Assembly (NCBI GenBank): GCA_937921525.1
Contig: CAKZUM010000287.1
Span: 1 to 18,814, forward strand
From: an uncultured Saprospiraceae bacterium
Lineage (GTDB): Bacteria > Bacteroidota > Bacteroidia > Chitinophagales > Saprospiraceae
DNA length: 18,814 nucleotides
Direction of reading: 5' to 3'
Below are positions 7,877 through 16,206 of the stretch, piece after piece (positions within the stretch are counted from its first letter, which is position 1; every line of letters begins with the position of its first letter). The position numbers were made by a program, and so were the translations under genes. Below the pieces are notes generated by a model, which did not search any database, was not told where the DNA came from, and saw only the letters and a program-made list of their open reading frames with translations.

Positions 7877-8695
7877 ATGATGTCTAATCAAAAACTATAT
7901 ACCCTCCTTCATGTAATAATTAGTCTTGTAGTTTTCGCATTCTTATTAGTTGGTTGCGAAAAAGAGGGGGCTGTTATTCGTCAAAATTTTGATGAATTTA
8001 CTATACAAGAACAAATCAATATAGGAAATACCATGAAGCAGCAGATTGAATCTATGCAAGATGTATATCCTATCATGAACAAGCGAACCAATAAGTGTGC
8101 TTATGATCGTATAGAGATCATATTTAATACTTTGCTTAATACCTCGGTGGTTAACAATAGAAAGGATTTTGACTGGGGTGTCTATATCATAGATAATGAC
8201 CAAATCAAAAATGCTTTCACCTTGCCAGGTGGTCATATTTATATCTATTCTGGCCTCATTAAATTTTTAGAATCGGAAAGCCAATTAGTGGCTGTACTGG
8301 GAAATGAAATAGCCTATGCAGATGATGGCTATACTTTAAATACGCTAAAAGAAGAGCATGGCAATCTAATATTAGGAGATTTGAGTCTAGGTAATTCCGT
8401 ATCAAATCTACCAGATATTTTGATTGACTTGCCTTATATACAATATGACGAGGAGTTAGTAACCAAGGCAGATTCGGTATCTATTTCTCTAATTTGTCCA
8501 TTTCAATATGACGCACATAGTCTACAAGACTTTCTTGAATCTGCTATAAATTCTAATATCGAGTGGGTCTTTTCTAAAAAAGGAGGAGATATAAATAACA
8601 GGATTCAAAAGATCGAGTCTTTAACGGGTAATTGTGGTAAAGATGAGGATACCTTTGAAACTCGATACCAGAATTTTCTTTCAGATTGTTTTTAA
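7877..8695 (+). CDS. Lipoprotein with M48 metallopeptidase fold, zinc site lost (putative pseudo-peptidase)
   Basis: Predicted lipoprotein of 272 residues. A hydrophobic signal (about 9-25) ends in the lipobox LVGC with Cys27 and an acidic/lysine +2 to +4 (EKE). The segment NAFTLPGGHIYIYSGLI (112-128) followed by ESQLVAVLG is the hallmark of M48-type (BepA/Oma1/LoiP-like) peptidases. At the expected HEIAHxxxxH position the sequence reads NEIAYADDGY (143-152), so both zinc histidines of HExxH and the third histidine are replaced, while Glu144 remains. At the downstream ExxAD motif the sequence is VTKAD (195-199), so the glutamate ligand also appears lost. Hydrolytic zinc chemistry is therefore unlikely; a binding, chaperone-like or regulatory role in the envelope is inferred. 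The frame is otherwise intact and full length. Two tandem ATGs (7877, 7880) are possible starts. The gene stands alone after the clpX terminator. Confidence 0.75.
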   Translation: MMSNQKLYTLLHVIISLVVFAFLLVGCEKEGAVIRQNFDEFTIQEQINIGNTMKQQIESMQDVYPIMNKRTNKCAYDRIEIIFNTLLNTSVVNNRKDFDWGVYIIDNDQIKNAFTLPGGHIYIYSGLIKFLESESQLVAVLGNEIAYADDGYTLNTLKEEHGNLILGDLSLGNSVSNLPDILIDLPYIQYDEELVTKADSVSISLICPFQYDAHSLQDFLESAINSNIEWVFSKKGGDINNRIQKIESLTGNCGKDEDTFETRYQNFLSDCF

Positions 8696-8758
8696 AAAAA
8701 GTACGATATTGAAATATAGTGGGTAGTATTGCTACTTATGCTTCTAAGCAGGGTTCTG

Positions 8759-8860
8759 AAAATCATAAATCATAGTTCATACATCTTACATCATAAATCC
8801 ATCATGCACGAATTAAACAGATATATGATGTATGATTTCTGATGTAAGATATATGATTTT
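8759..8860. repeat. Imperfect palindrome built on ATCATA/ACATC words
   Basis: The left arm, starting AAAATCATA (8759-8767) and running to about 8804, pairs with the right arm ending TATGATTTT (8852-8860). Shared words are AAAATCATA, TCTTACATCA, AAATC and CATCAT. Indels make it imperfect. The centre is near 8810. It is non-coding and may be a dispersed repeat or a transcribed stem-loop at the 3' end of the M48-like gene. Confidence 0.6.
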
Positions 8861-8881
8861 GCTGTTCTACCGATAACTACT

Positions 8882-8914
8882 AAAAAAGAGAAGCCCCTTT
8901 CCTCTGAAAGGGGC
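8882..8914 (-). terminator. Rho-independent terminator of the adhesin-porP unit
   Basis: GCCCCTTTC (8893-8901) and GAAAGGGGC (8906-8914) form a 9-bp GC-rich stem with a CTCT loop. On the minus strand it is followed by a T tract (AAAAAA at 8882-8887 on the plus strand). The direction fits porP, whose stop is about 180 bp upstream of the hairpin. Confidence 0.75.
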
Positions 8915-9091
8915 CATCCCAAAAACCAATTGTTAAAGGACATCTTACATCTTATATAGAAAAAACTATACTTTTAATTTTGATTGCTAAAGATACTAAT
9001 TATCATTAGGCTTATCACTAAACTTATTCAAAAATAATAAGTTGGTATAGGAAAAAAAATCTACTATTCTACCAAGTAATTTTATAACTAA

Positions 9092-10039
9092 TTACTTCAT
9101 TAATTGTTCTATCGTTCCTTCCTGAACACTACTTCTATCTTTTGCTGGAATTCTAAATCCAACTGTTAGTTCGTGGGCGCCATTGTTATAAGTCTGGAAA
9201 TTTTGGAAAGATACATCGAAGGAATAATAAAAAGAAAATTGCTGTTGTTTTGTACCAATCAAGACAATTAAAGATTCTCCTGGCCCTGTTCTATAAGTCA
9301 GGCCGCCTACCAATCTTTCATCCATAAATAAACCTCTTAAAGAAAGGTCTGCCATGAAAGGTACATTTCTAACTTTTCTTAATAATAAGGCTGGTTCTAT
9401 TTGTACGCCCTCTGCAACGTCTATCTTATGTCTTACATTAAACATATAGTAGCCTCCATCATTTAACTCATCAATATCTGGTCCCCTAGAACCATCCAAG
9501 CGAGCCATAATGATATTAGGAAAAGCGATTCCTATATACGTTTTGTCATTATACAATCCATGTAATCCAATGGACGCATCAAAGCTATTGATACCATCTA
9601 TTCCTTTCTCTATGGTCTCATCTCCTGAATCATATAAAGAGTTCCCTAAAACATCATTATCAATAGACCATTGACTATATTCTGTAGTAAATCCGAAACC
9701 AAATTTCAGTTTATCTACTTTGTATCTAAAGGCATAATTGATGACTGCTCTTAATCTATTTAGAGAGGCAATATCTTCTTTATAAATCGTAGCACCTAAT
9801 CCAAATGTCTTAGCAACAGGACCGTGATAAGATAGTGCATAGGTGTTAGATGCTCCTGGAAAGCCCACCCATTGATTTTTAAAATTCGCGAATATTTCAT
9901 GCGAACCACTAAACCCTGCCGCAGCTGGATTAAGCAATACTGGATTTACTTGATAGTGTGTAAAAACAGATTGCTCTTGAGCCGTAGCTGCAACACGTAT
10001 AACGAATAAAATGCTTACTAGTAGTATAATTTTTTTCAT
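9092..10039 (-). CDS. PorP/SprF family type IX secretion outer-membrane protein
   Basis: Predicted outer-membrane beta-barrel of 315 residues with a signal peptide (MKKIILLVSILFVIRVAATA, cleavage near residue 20). The family signature near the N-terminus is clear: HYQVNPVLLNPAAAG at 28-42, then NQWVGFPGA at about 55-63. Alternating hydrophobic strands follow to the C-terminus. In Flavobacterium johnsoniae, SprF is needed to deliver the giant adhesin SprB, and PorP/SprF-like proteins usually sit beside proteins with a CHU_C (type B) C-terminal domain. This gene follows exactly such a protein by 138 bp on the same strand, so it is inferred to be that adhesin's dedicated secretion or anchoring partner. 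The two are probably cotranscribed, and a GC-rich terminator lies downstream. Orthology to PorP rather than SprF cannot be decided, so no symbol is given. Confidence 0.9.
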   Translation of the reverse strand: MKKIILLVSILFVIRVAATAQEQSVFTHYQVNPVLLNPAAAGFSGSHEIFANFKNQWVGFPGASNTYALSYHGPVAKTFGLGATIYKEDIASLNRLRAVINYAFRYKVDKLKFGFGFTTEYSQWSIDNDVLGNSLYDSGDETIEKGIDGINSFDASIGLHGLYNDKTYIGIAFPNIIMARLDGSRGPDIDELNDGGYYMFNVRHKIDVAEGVQIEPALLLRKVRNVPFMADLSLRGLFMDERLVGGLTYRTGPGESLIVLIGTKQQQFSFYYSFDVSFQNFQTYNNGAHELTVGFRIPAKDRSSVQEGTIEQLMK

Positions 10040-10086
10040 TACAAAATAATTATGTTCTTGGGAAATTCTTTGTTTTAATTTGCTTT

Positions 10087-10173
10087 GCAGAATAGAGACT
10101 TATTTCATTTAAAAGACAACGAATTATCGTTTATTTTGATACAAATACGTCTTTGCTCTCTACTCTCTGTTCT
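10087..10173. repeat. Palindromic repeat in the adhesin-porP spacer (copy A)
   Basis: Imperfect palindrome inside the intercistronic spacer. The plus strand carries GCAGAATAGAGAC (10087-10099), a centre built on AACGAATTATCGTT (10108-10121), and the right arm ACGTCTTTGCTCTC into ACTCTCTGTTCT. Its minus strand aligns well over the whole length with the core of the repeat at 18690-18797, sharing AGAACAGAGAG, GACGTATTT, TTTTAAA and GTCTCTA. It would be transcribed between the adhesin stop (10178) and the porP start (10039). Confidence 0.65.
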
Positions 10174-10177
10174 TTTT

Positions 10178-13100
10178 TTACTCTCTCAATATGGTAACGT
10201 GATCTCTGATACGTGTTCTTTCGCCATCTACATCCTCAAATTCTAATACCCAGAAATAACCACCTTTAGGTAAATCTCGGTTACTTAGATTTTGGCCTCT
10301 CCAACAGTCGTCTTCCGTACCTAGCGTACAAGAATACCCTTCTGCTTCGTATACCAATTGACCCCAACGATTAAATATTCTTAAAACATTTCCTTTTGCT
10401 TGCGCCGCGCAATTCAATCGGAACGCATCATTTCTACCATCTTCATTGGGTGTAATTACCTCTAAACCTGTATAGCAAAGCACACAAGTATTGTCTGGTT
10501 GATTGGTAAGGGTTGCAGAAGAAGTACAATCATTTGCATCTGTAACAATCACCCCGTAATCTCCTGCTCTTAGGCTATCTATTGCTGTTGTATTAATATC
10601 ACCTGTAGACCAAGCAATACTGTATGGAGCTGTTCCACCACTGATACCTATTTCAATATTTCCATCATTCATACAATCATCCACATTGGATACTGTTGCA
10701 ATATCAACTGGAGTTGGTGCTTGTAAAGTATAAGATTGGGTAGAGGTATTGTTGCTTCCATCTGTAATGGTGACTTCGTAATTACCTGGCCCTAAATTGA
10801 CTACCACTTGACTTGTTGCCCCATTACTCCACAAGTAACTGTAAGGCTGTTGCCCACCTCCATTAGGTTCTGCTTGTAAAATACCATCTGACTCACCAGC
10901 ACAAGAAATAGCACCTGACTCAACGATACTCACTTCCAAGACTTGCGATTCTACCTCAACTGATCTAATAATAGAACAACCTAAATTATCTATAATCATC
11001 AAGTTACAAGTACCAATTGGCAGGTTAGAAGAGGTCATTGTACTGTCTCCATTACACCAAATAAATTGGAATGGAGGGTTATTGCCAGTTACGGTTGCAG
11101 TAGCAGATACATTAGGAAAAACTCCAGTAGTAGTAATCGTTGCATCTAAGCTAGAGTTGGCAGCAATCGTATACGATTGTCGTCTTGTACAGCCATTCAC
11201 ATCTGTCACCGTTAAAGCATATACATCAGCTGGTAAATTATTAATGACCGGAGCATTACCACCCGGAACAGACACACCTTCGTCCGTTTCCCAAACATAG
11301 GCATAAGGCATTGTTCCACCAGTTACATCAACTGCGATAGAACCTGTTGGATCTCCTTCACAATCGGTATTATTTTGTGCAATGGACGTAATACCTACTG
11401 GGGCATCCGCTCCTGTTACCACAATATTCTCTATGGCAACCGTACAAGAAGTTGCATCCGTTACAGTCACCATATAATCTCCTTTAGGAAGATTGGTTGC
11501 TATATCTGTATTTGGAATAGAGGCCGTACCTCTCCATGTATAAAAATAAGGTTCCGTACCTCCACTTGGTCGGATTTCAATACCTCCTTGATTACTTGCA
11601 CAAACATCTGCGGTAACAACAGCAGAGGCACTTACGACTTTTTGATTACCTACAACTACTGATACTGGAGTCGTACACCCTCCTGCTGCACTAACGTTAA
11701 CTGTGTAAGAACCTGATGGAACGTTTATAGGAGTACAACCACTAATAACGCCGTTCAAGGCTCCCCAATCACATACTAAGCCTGATACACTTCCATTAAC
11801 GGCTAGACTGACTTGACCATCTGATCTACCAGAACAAGATGCGTGAACAATATCTGTAGTTACTGCTAAGGCACCTGTTGCAGCTTGTCCAACTACGATA
11901 CCATTGACTACTGTCGCACAACCATTGGCATCTCTAACTGTCAAATTATAAGTTCCAGCAGCTGCATTAGAAGGTCTATTTACAGGACTCAAAGTATTGT
12001 CATTCCACATATAAGTATAAGGTGCTTGTCCCCCTGTAACTTGTAAATTTATCACTCCATTCGGTTCACAGTTGGCATCTTGAACCTGTGTGTTTACGAC
12101 TATAGCCGCTGGTTCTGCCCCAATAACCAAAGGAGGAATACTACTAAAGACTTGCTGTCCGCCACAACTAGTTATTGTTACCGTATAAGTTCCTGGACTT
12201 AATCCTGTAGGATTTCCAATATTTCCTATACTTGGATCACTCCAAGAATAAGTAAACACATTATCTCCTCCCGAAGGAGTCAATGTAATACGTCCATCAT
12301 TGGCGCCATTACAACTAATTTGTGTTATCTGAGGGATTCCCGGATTAACAGCTGGGCACGCCATCACTGGATCATTGACCGTGAAAGTACCCCCAACTGG
12401 ATTAGAACCGACAGCACCTCCGCCTCCTGCCCTCGTAATTTCTATAGGCGTTGGTGTATTGCCAATCGTAATACTAGAACTAGACCCTCCTGCACCGATA
12501 ACTTCAAAACAAACTTCAAATACTGTAGAGCCATCTAGTAAAGAAACCCCTTGGGTGGTATTATCAATCCAAGCAAATGTTAATAGCCCATTATCCGTTC
12601 CTTGTGTTCCAAACTGTCCTGCACTCAATCCTGGTAAACCGTAGTTACCAGTGCTACTATACATCAAAACCGTTGGATCCCAATTCATGGAAAACTGAAA
12701 ACCTAACACTTCATCAAAGTTGTTAACATTGACAGGTACACAAACAATATCTCCCGTGGTACCTGCAACACTACTTACTGTAATATCTACAGGATTTACC
12801 TGATTATTTACTATTGTAACTGTAGCGTCATCACTACTAAAAGAAACTGCATTATTATTTCCATCCTGTACTTCTATCGGAACAGGACTACCACTAAAAT
12901 TAAAAGAGGACGTACTTCCTACTGTGGCATTTGCATTTACATCAAAACAAACTTCATAAATGACTGTTCCATTCATCACACTCAAACCTGAGACATTAGG
13001 ATCTAACCATGTTAGTCCTAAACTACCTGCTGTTGTACTATTAAAATTAGAAGAATTTAAGCCTGCTAAATTAAAACCCTGTACCCCAGTATAAGTTAAG

Positions 13101-15925
13101 ATAGCTGGATCCCAGCCCATACTATACTGCATACTTACAATATTGGAAAAATCATTGACTGTTACGGGTATACAAACATTACTACCTGGAGCAGCCATCT
13201 GGTCTGTTGCAATTACAGCAAATGCACCACCGCCACCGCCTGTTGTAGGCTGGCTCACTACAGCAGCACAACTTTGGAAAGTTACTGGATTACTATCCCC
13301 ATCTGTCACTTCTATAGGAACTGGTGTACCTGTAAAATCTATTTCCGCTGTACCGTTTGTTAATATCGTAAAACACACTTCATATAGCGCTGTACCATCT
13401 GTAACTGTTACTCCTGAAACATTCGGGTCCGTCCATAATAAGCCCAACTGTCCTGGATTTGGACTACTAAAGTTAGAAGCACCAATACCACTTAAGTTAA
13501 AGCCCTGAACATTCGCATATTCTAAGACCGTGGGATCCCAATTCATACTATATTGCATCCCTACTATATTATTAAATTCTTGAGTAGAAACTTCAACACA
13601 CACCACGTCCCCTACATTTCCTGTTACTGCTGATCCCAAGATTGCAAATCCAGATGCGGGAGGTGTACATGTTACAGGATTTACTGGCTCAACAGGATCT
13701 ACTGGGTTTGATTCAAAATTTACTGTAGCAGGACAACTTGGTACACTAGTATCTATTATATTATTACCTCCATCAAGGACTATCTCTACTGGTACTGGAG
13801 CATTTCCAAATGTAACTTCTTGTGCCCCTCCAGCAAGTACAGTAAAACATACCTCATAAAGCACGGTTCCATCAGCTACTGTTACTCCTGTCGCCATCGG
13901 GTCGGCCCACCCTACCCCTAATGTTCCAGGGTTCAAGGTACCAGCAGGCATAGGGCCATTAATAGCTCCACTAAGGCCAGCTAAATTGGTGTTTTGTATA
14001 TCACTATATCTAAGTACAGCTGGGTCCCAGCTCATACTATATTGCATACTCAAAACATTATCAAAATCTTGTGCAGTTATTTGTACACATACCACATCCC
14101 CTACATTACCCGTTTCGGCAGAGCCTATTAATGCAAAGCCTGATGCGGGAGGTGTACAATTCATCGTTGTTCCACCGCCTGTGTTTCCACCGCCTGTATT
14201 GCCGCCACCTGTGTCACCGCCACCATTTGTGACAAAATTTACAGTAGCTGGACAACTTGGCACCATACTATCTATTATATTATTGCCTCCATCAAGGACT
14301 ATCTCTACTGGTACTGGAGCATTTCCAAATGTAACTTCTTGTTCACCACTAGCAAGTACGGTAAAACATACTTCATAAAGGATAGTTCCATCAGCTACTG
14401 TTATTCCTGTTGCCATTGGGTCGGCCCACCCTACTCCTAAAGAACCTGGATTCAATGTTCCAGAAGGTGTCGGACCATTAATAGCTCCACTAAGACCTGC
14501 TAGATTCGTATTTTGTACATCACTATATCTAAGTACAGCTGGATCCCAGCTCATACTATATTGCATACTTAATACATTGTCAAAATCTTGCGCGGTTATT
14601 TGTACACAGACTACATCCCCTACATCGCCTGTTTCGGCAGAGCCTATTAAAGCAAAGCCTGATGCAGGAGGCGTACAAGTTACTGTTGTTCCACCACCAG
14701 TATTACCACCACCAGTATTACCACCGCCAGCATTTCCGCCGCCACTTGCAGCAAAGTTTACGGAAGCAGGACAACTAGGTAAATTATTTTCTATTACGGT
14801 ATTACCTCCATCAATCACTACCTCTACTGGAACTGGAGCATTTCCGAAAGTTATCTCTTGTGAACCAGCAGCAAGCACTGTGAAACATACCTCATAAAGG
14901 ATTGTTCCGTCAGCCACAGTTACTCCTGTTGCCATCGGATCAGCCCACCCTACTCCTAACGAACCTGGATCTAATGTTCCAGAAGGTGTTGGGCCATTAA
15001 TAGCCCCACTAAGACCTGCTAGATTCGTATTTTGTACATCACTATATCGTAACACAGCTGGATCCCAGCTCATGCTATATTGCATACTCAAAACATTATC
15101 AAAATCTTGTGAAGTTATTTGTACACAGACTACATCCCCTACATCGCCCGCTTCGGCTGAACCTATTAAAGCAAAACCTGATGCGGGGGGGGTACAATTA
15201 GAGATTGTAGCTCCACCGTTAGTGTTTCCACCGTCAGTATTTCCATCATCTATAGCAGTACCACTACAAGAGCAATCACTTTGAATTCGATCATTCGTTG
15301 TATTAGCATCTCCATCATCACAACTACTTCCTACCTGACCTATTGCTGCATTATTGTCGTCACAGTCATCTGCTACACATACGCCATCATTGTCGTTATC
15401 TGTACAAGAATTAGCTGGATCTAAAGCTCCACCCGGTGTACCGTCATTGAAAAACAATTCATTATCTTCAAATGTAAACGGATCACCTGCACCATCTATA
15501 ATCTCTAGAATGGTTGGGGTATTAGAAAACATTATTCTAGTATCCGCACCTACATTATCAATAATTGTGAATTGCATGGAAAAAAAGCGCGTACCATCAG
15601 GCTGGGTTATTCCTACCGTAGTATTATCAAACCAAGCTAATGTTATTGCACCAGAAGATGGGTTGGAAATATTAGCCGCTGGGCTGAGGAATGGAAACAT
15701 GTCAGGATTACTAGCACTATCGAACTGAAGTATGCTAGGATCGTAGGCAAAAGAATATTGCGTACTTAACACATTTTGGAAATTAGCTACAGTAACATCT
15801 ACTGTAATTACATCTCCAATATTGCCTGTTATAGGCTGAGGAGAGACCGTAAAGGTCAATTGAGAGAAAACCGAAGTCGCTACAAATAGCAGTCCAGTTG
15901 TAAGAATAGTAACAATCTTATTCAT
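10178..15925 (-). CDS. Giant secreted adhesin: seven cohesin-like modules, SprB repeats, CHU_C (type B T9SS) C-terminus
   Basis: Surface protein of 1915 residues. Order: signal peptide (1 to about 21); cohesin-like module C1 (about 22-165); acidic Asp/Asn-rich linker resembling thrombospondin type 3 calcium motifs (about 173-222, DNDNDGVCVADDCDD); modules C2-C4, nearly identical, starting at Cys244, Cys417 and Cys590; diverged C5 (753-901), C6 (902-1047) and C7 (1048-1196); about eight SprB repeats of roughly 77 residues (1197-1813, pattern GG..PY.Y.W...G.Y.VTVTD..GC); and a gliding-motility-type C-terminal domain (1814-1915, starting ITPNEDGRNDAF, with IFNRWGQLVYE and WRG). The last is a type B T9SS signal; with the porP/sprF gene next downstream this predicts export and cell-surface attachment. 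Cohesin-like folds suggest protein-protein or matrix binding, but no dockerin is visible, so the ligand is unknown. It may act in adhesion or gliding. The frame is intact. Confidence 0.93.
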   Translation of the reverse strand: MNKIVTILTTGLLFVATSVFSQLTFTVSPQPITGNIGDVITVDVTVANFQNVLSTQYSFAYDPSILQFDSASNPDMFPFLSPAANISNPSSGAITLAWFDNTTVGITQPDGTRFFSMQFTIIDNVGADTRIMFSNTPTILEIIDGAGDPFTFEDNELFFNDGTPGGALDPANSCTDNDNDGVCVADDCDDNNAAIGQVGSSCDDGDANTTNDRIQSDCSCSGTAIDDGNTDGGNTNGGATISNCTPPASGFALIGSAEAGDVGDVVCVQITSQDFDNVLSMQYSMSWDPAVLRYSDVQNTNLAGLSGAINGPTPSGTLDPGSLGVGWADPMATGVTVADGTILYEVCFTVLAAGSQEITFGNAPVPVEVVIDGGNTVIENNLPSCPASVNFAASGGGNAGGGNTGGGNTGGGTTVTCTPPASGFALIGSAETGDVGDVVCVQITAQDFDNVLSMQYSMSWDPAVLRYSDVQNTNLAGLSGAINGPTPSGTLNPGSLGVGWADPMATGITVADGTILYEVCFTVLASGEQEVTFGNAPVPVEIVLDGGNNIIDSMVPSCPATVNFVTNGGGDTGGGNTGGGNTGGGTTMNCTPPASGFALIGSAETGNVGDVVCVQITAQDFDNVLSMQYSMSWDPAVLRYSDIQNTNLAGLSGAINGPMPAGTLNPGTLGVGWADPMATGVTVADGTVLYEVCFTVLAGGAQEVTFGNAPVPVEIVLDGGNNIIDTSVPSCPATVNFESNPVDPVEPVNPVTCTPPASGFAILGSAVTGNVGDVVCVEVSTQEFNNIVGMQYSMNWDPTVLEYANVQGFNLSGIGASNFSSPNPGQLGLLWTDPNVSGVTVTDGTALYEVCFTILTNGTAEIDFTGTPVPIEVTDGDSNPVTFQSCAAVVSQPTTGGGGGAFAVIATDQMAAPGSNVCIPVTVNDFSNIVSMQYSMGWDPAILTYTGVQGFNLAGLNSSNFNSTTAGSLGLTWLDPNVSGLSVMNGTVIYEVCFDVNANATVGSTSSFNFSGSPVPIEVQDGNNNAVSFSSDDATVTIVNNQVNPVDITVSSVAGTTGDIVCVPVNVNNFDEVLGFQFSMNWDPTVLMYSSTGNYGLPGLSAGQFGTQGTDNGLLTFAWIDNTTQGVSLLDGSTVFEVCFEVIGAGGSSSSITIGNTPTPIEITRAGGGGAVGSNPVGGTFTVNDPVMACPAVNPGIPQITQISCNGANDGRITLTPSGGDNVFTYSWSDPSIGNIGNPTGLSPGTYTVTITSCGGQQVFSSIPPLVIGAEPAAIVVNTQVQDANCEPNGVINLQVTGGQAPYTYMWNDNTLSPVNRPSNAAAGTYNLTVRDANGCATVVNGIVVGQAATGALAVTTDIVHASCSGRSDGQVSLAVNGSVSGLVCDWGALNGVISGCTPINVPSGSYTVNVSAAGGCTTPVSVVVGNQKVVSASAVVTADVCASNQGGIEIRPSGGTEPYFYTWRGTASIPNTDIATNLPKGDYMVTVTDATSCTVAIENIVVTGADAPVGITSIAQNNTDCEGDPTGSIAVDVTGGTMPYAYVWETDEGVSVPGGNAPVINNLPADVYALTVTDVNGCTRRQSYTIAANSSLDATITTTGVFPNVSATATVTGNNPPFQFIWCNGDSTMTSSNLPIGTCNLMIIDNLGCSIIRSVEVESQVLEVSIVESGAISCAGESDGILQAEPNGGGQQPYSYLWSNGATSQVVVNLGPGNYEVTITDGSNNTSTQSYTLQAPTPVDIATVSNVDDCMNDGNIEIGISGGTAPYSIAWSTGDINTTAIDSLRAGDYGVIVTDANDCTSSATLTNQPDNTCVLCYTGLEVITPNEDGRNDAFRLNCAAQAKGNVLRIFNRWGQLVYEAEGYSCTLGTEDDCWRGQNLSNRDLPKGGYFWVLEFEDVDGERTRIRDHVTILRE
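10181..10486 (-). other. CHU_C / type B T9SS C-terminal domain of the adhesin
   Basis: Residues 1814-1915 start ITPNEDGRNDAFRLNC, the recognisable opening of the gliding-motility-associated C-terminal domain, and contain LRIFNRWGQLVYE and LPKGGYFWVLEF. Domains of this kind direct passage through the type IX system and depend on a PorP/SprF partner, which is encoded immediately downstream. Confidence 0.9.
10487..12337 (-). repeat. About eight SprB-type repeats in the adhesin
   Basis: Residues 1197-1813 contain about eight diverged repeats of about 77 residues. Each has a Cys near the start (ISCNGANDG, ANCEPNG, ASCSGRSDG, TDCEGDPTG, ISCAGESDG), a GGT.PY.Y.W centre, and a G.Y.V.VTD..GC end. One (near residues 1580-1640, around FPNVSATATVTGNNPP) lacks the first Cys. 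They resemble the repeats of the gliding adhesin SprB. The DNA is diverged, so the amplification is old, unlike that of the cohesin block. Confidence 0.85.
14172..14225 (-). repeat. 15-bp minisatellite coding a GGGNT linker (C3-C4)
   Basis: Roughly 15-bp units, built on CCGCC or CCACC followed by TGTGTT or TGTATT, encode GGGDTGGGNTGGGNTGGG between cohesin modules 3 and 4. Units differ only at third positions. Because 15 is a multiple of three, gain or loss of units would change linker length without a frameshift. Confidence 0.75.
14691..14744 (-). repeat. 15-bp minisatellite coding a GGGNT linker (C2-C3)
   Basis: Two consecutive exact copies of CCACCACCAGTATTA on the plus strand, plus two diverged copies, encode GGGNAGGGNTGGGNTGGG between modules 2 and 3. 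It is the same unit type as the C3-C4 linker. A degenerate version (DGGNTNGG, about 15210-15245) precedes module 2. Confidence 0.75.
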
Positions 15926-15967
15926 TACGAACGGAATTTGGGATAATTATCGAATCGTTTTTATATA

Positions 15968-16000
15968 CAAATATTTTTAATATGATAAAAACGTGCCAAA
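15968..16000 (-). promoter_or_regulatory. Candidate promoter of the adhesin-porP unit
   Basis: On the minus strand, TTTG (15997-16000) is followed after 21 bp by AATATTTG (15968-15975), one mismatch from the Bacteroidota -7 consensus TAnnTTTG. Spacing fits the -33/-7 pair, and transcription would start roughly 35 bases before ATG 15925. Motif match only. Confidence 0.4.
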
Positions 16001-16206
16001 AAGTTAAATCTTTGCTTACACTAGTGACTATATTCAATAATTATTACATATTTTAAATAAAAATTATTCTAAGTCGTCTGAAAAGAAGGATGAAAAATAA
16101 ATTTTGGAAAAATTTACTAGACTTGTTCATAAACAACGTCATCTCATCTGCTCTAATCTAATAATGGTTTGCATAAAAATTTCAGTCCTTGATATAGCCT
16201 GTTGCT

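Larger units (their letters stand above)
8696..9091. other. Convergent intergenic region with a palindrome and a terminator
   Basis: About 400 bp without a gene lie between the M48-like gene (+) and porP (-). It holds the palindromic repeat at 8759-8860 and the minus-strand terminator at 8882-8914. I see nothing further in 8915-9091, which would be a long 3' untranslated region of porP. Confidence 0.6.
13670..15196 (-). repeat. Three near-identical cohesin-module repeats (519, 519 and 489 bp)
   Basis: Module starts at the CTPPASGF motif fall at 15196, 14677 and 14158, and the next, diverged module starts at 13669. The periods are therefore 519, 519 and 489 bp (173, 173 and 163 residues). The encoded sequences share long identical stretches (for example FDNVLSMQYSMSWDPAVLRY in all three), which points to recent tandem duplication or ongoing gene conversion. 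The shorter third unit differs mainly in its linker. Confidence 0.9.

Noticed and set aside
13670..15196. Repeat block as a possible CRISPR array
   Set aside because: Units are about 500 bp, continuous and in frame, coding cohesin modules; there are no short repeats with unique spacers.
13143..15728. Several plus-strand open frames rich in proline and serine opposite the adhesin
   Set aside because: They are antisense images of repetitive cohesin and glycine-linker codons, with no start context or family resemblance.
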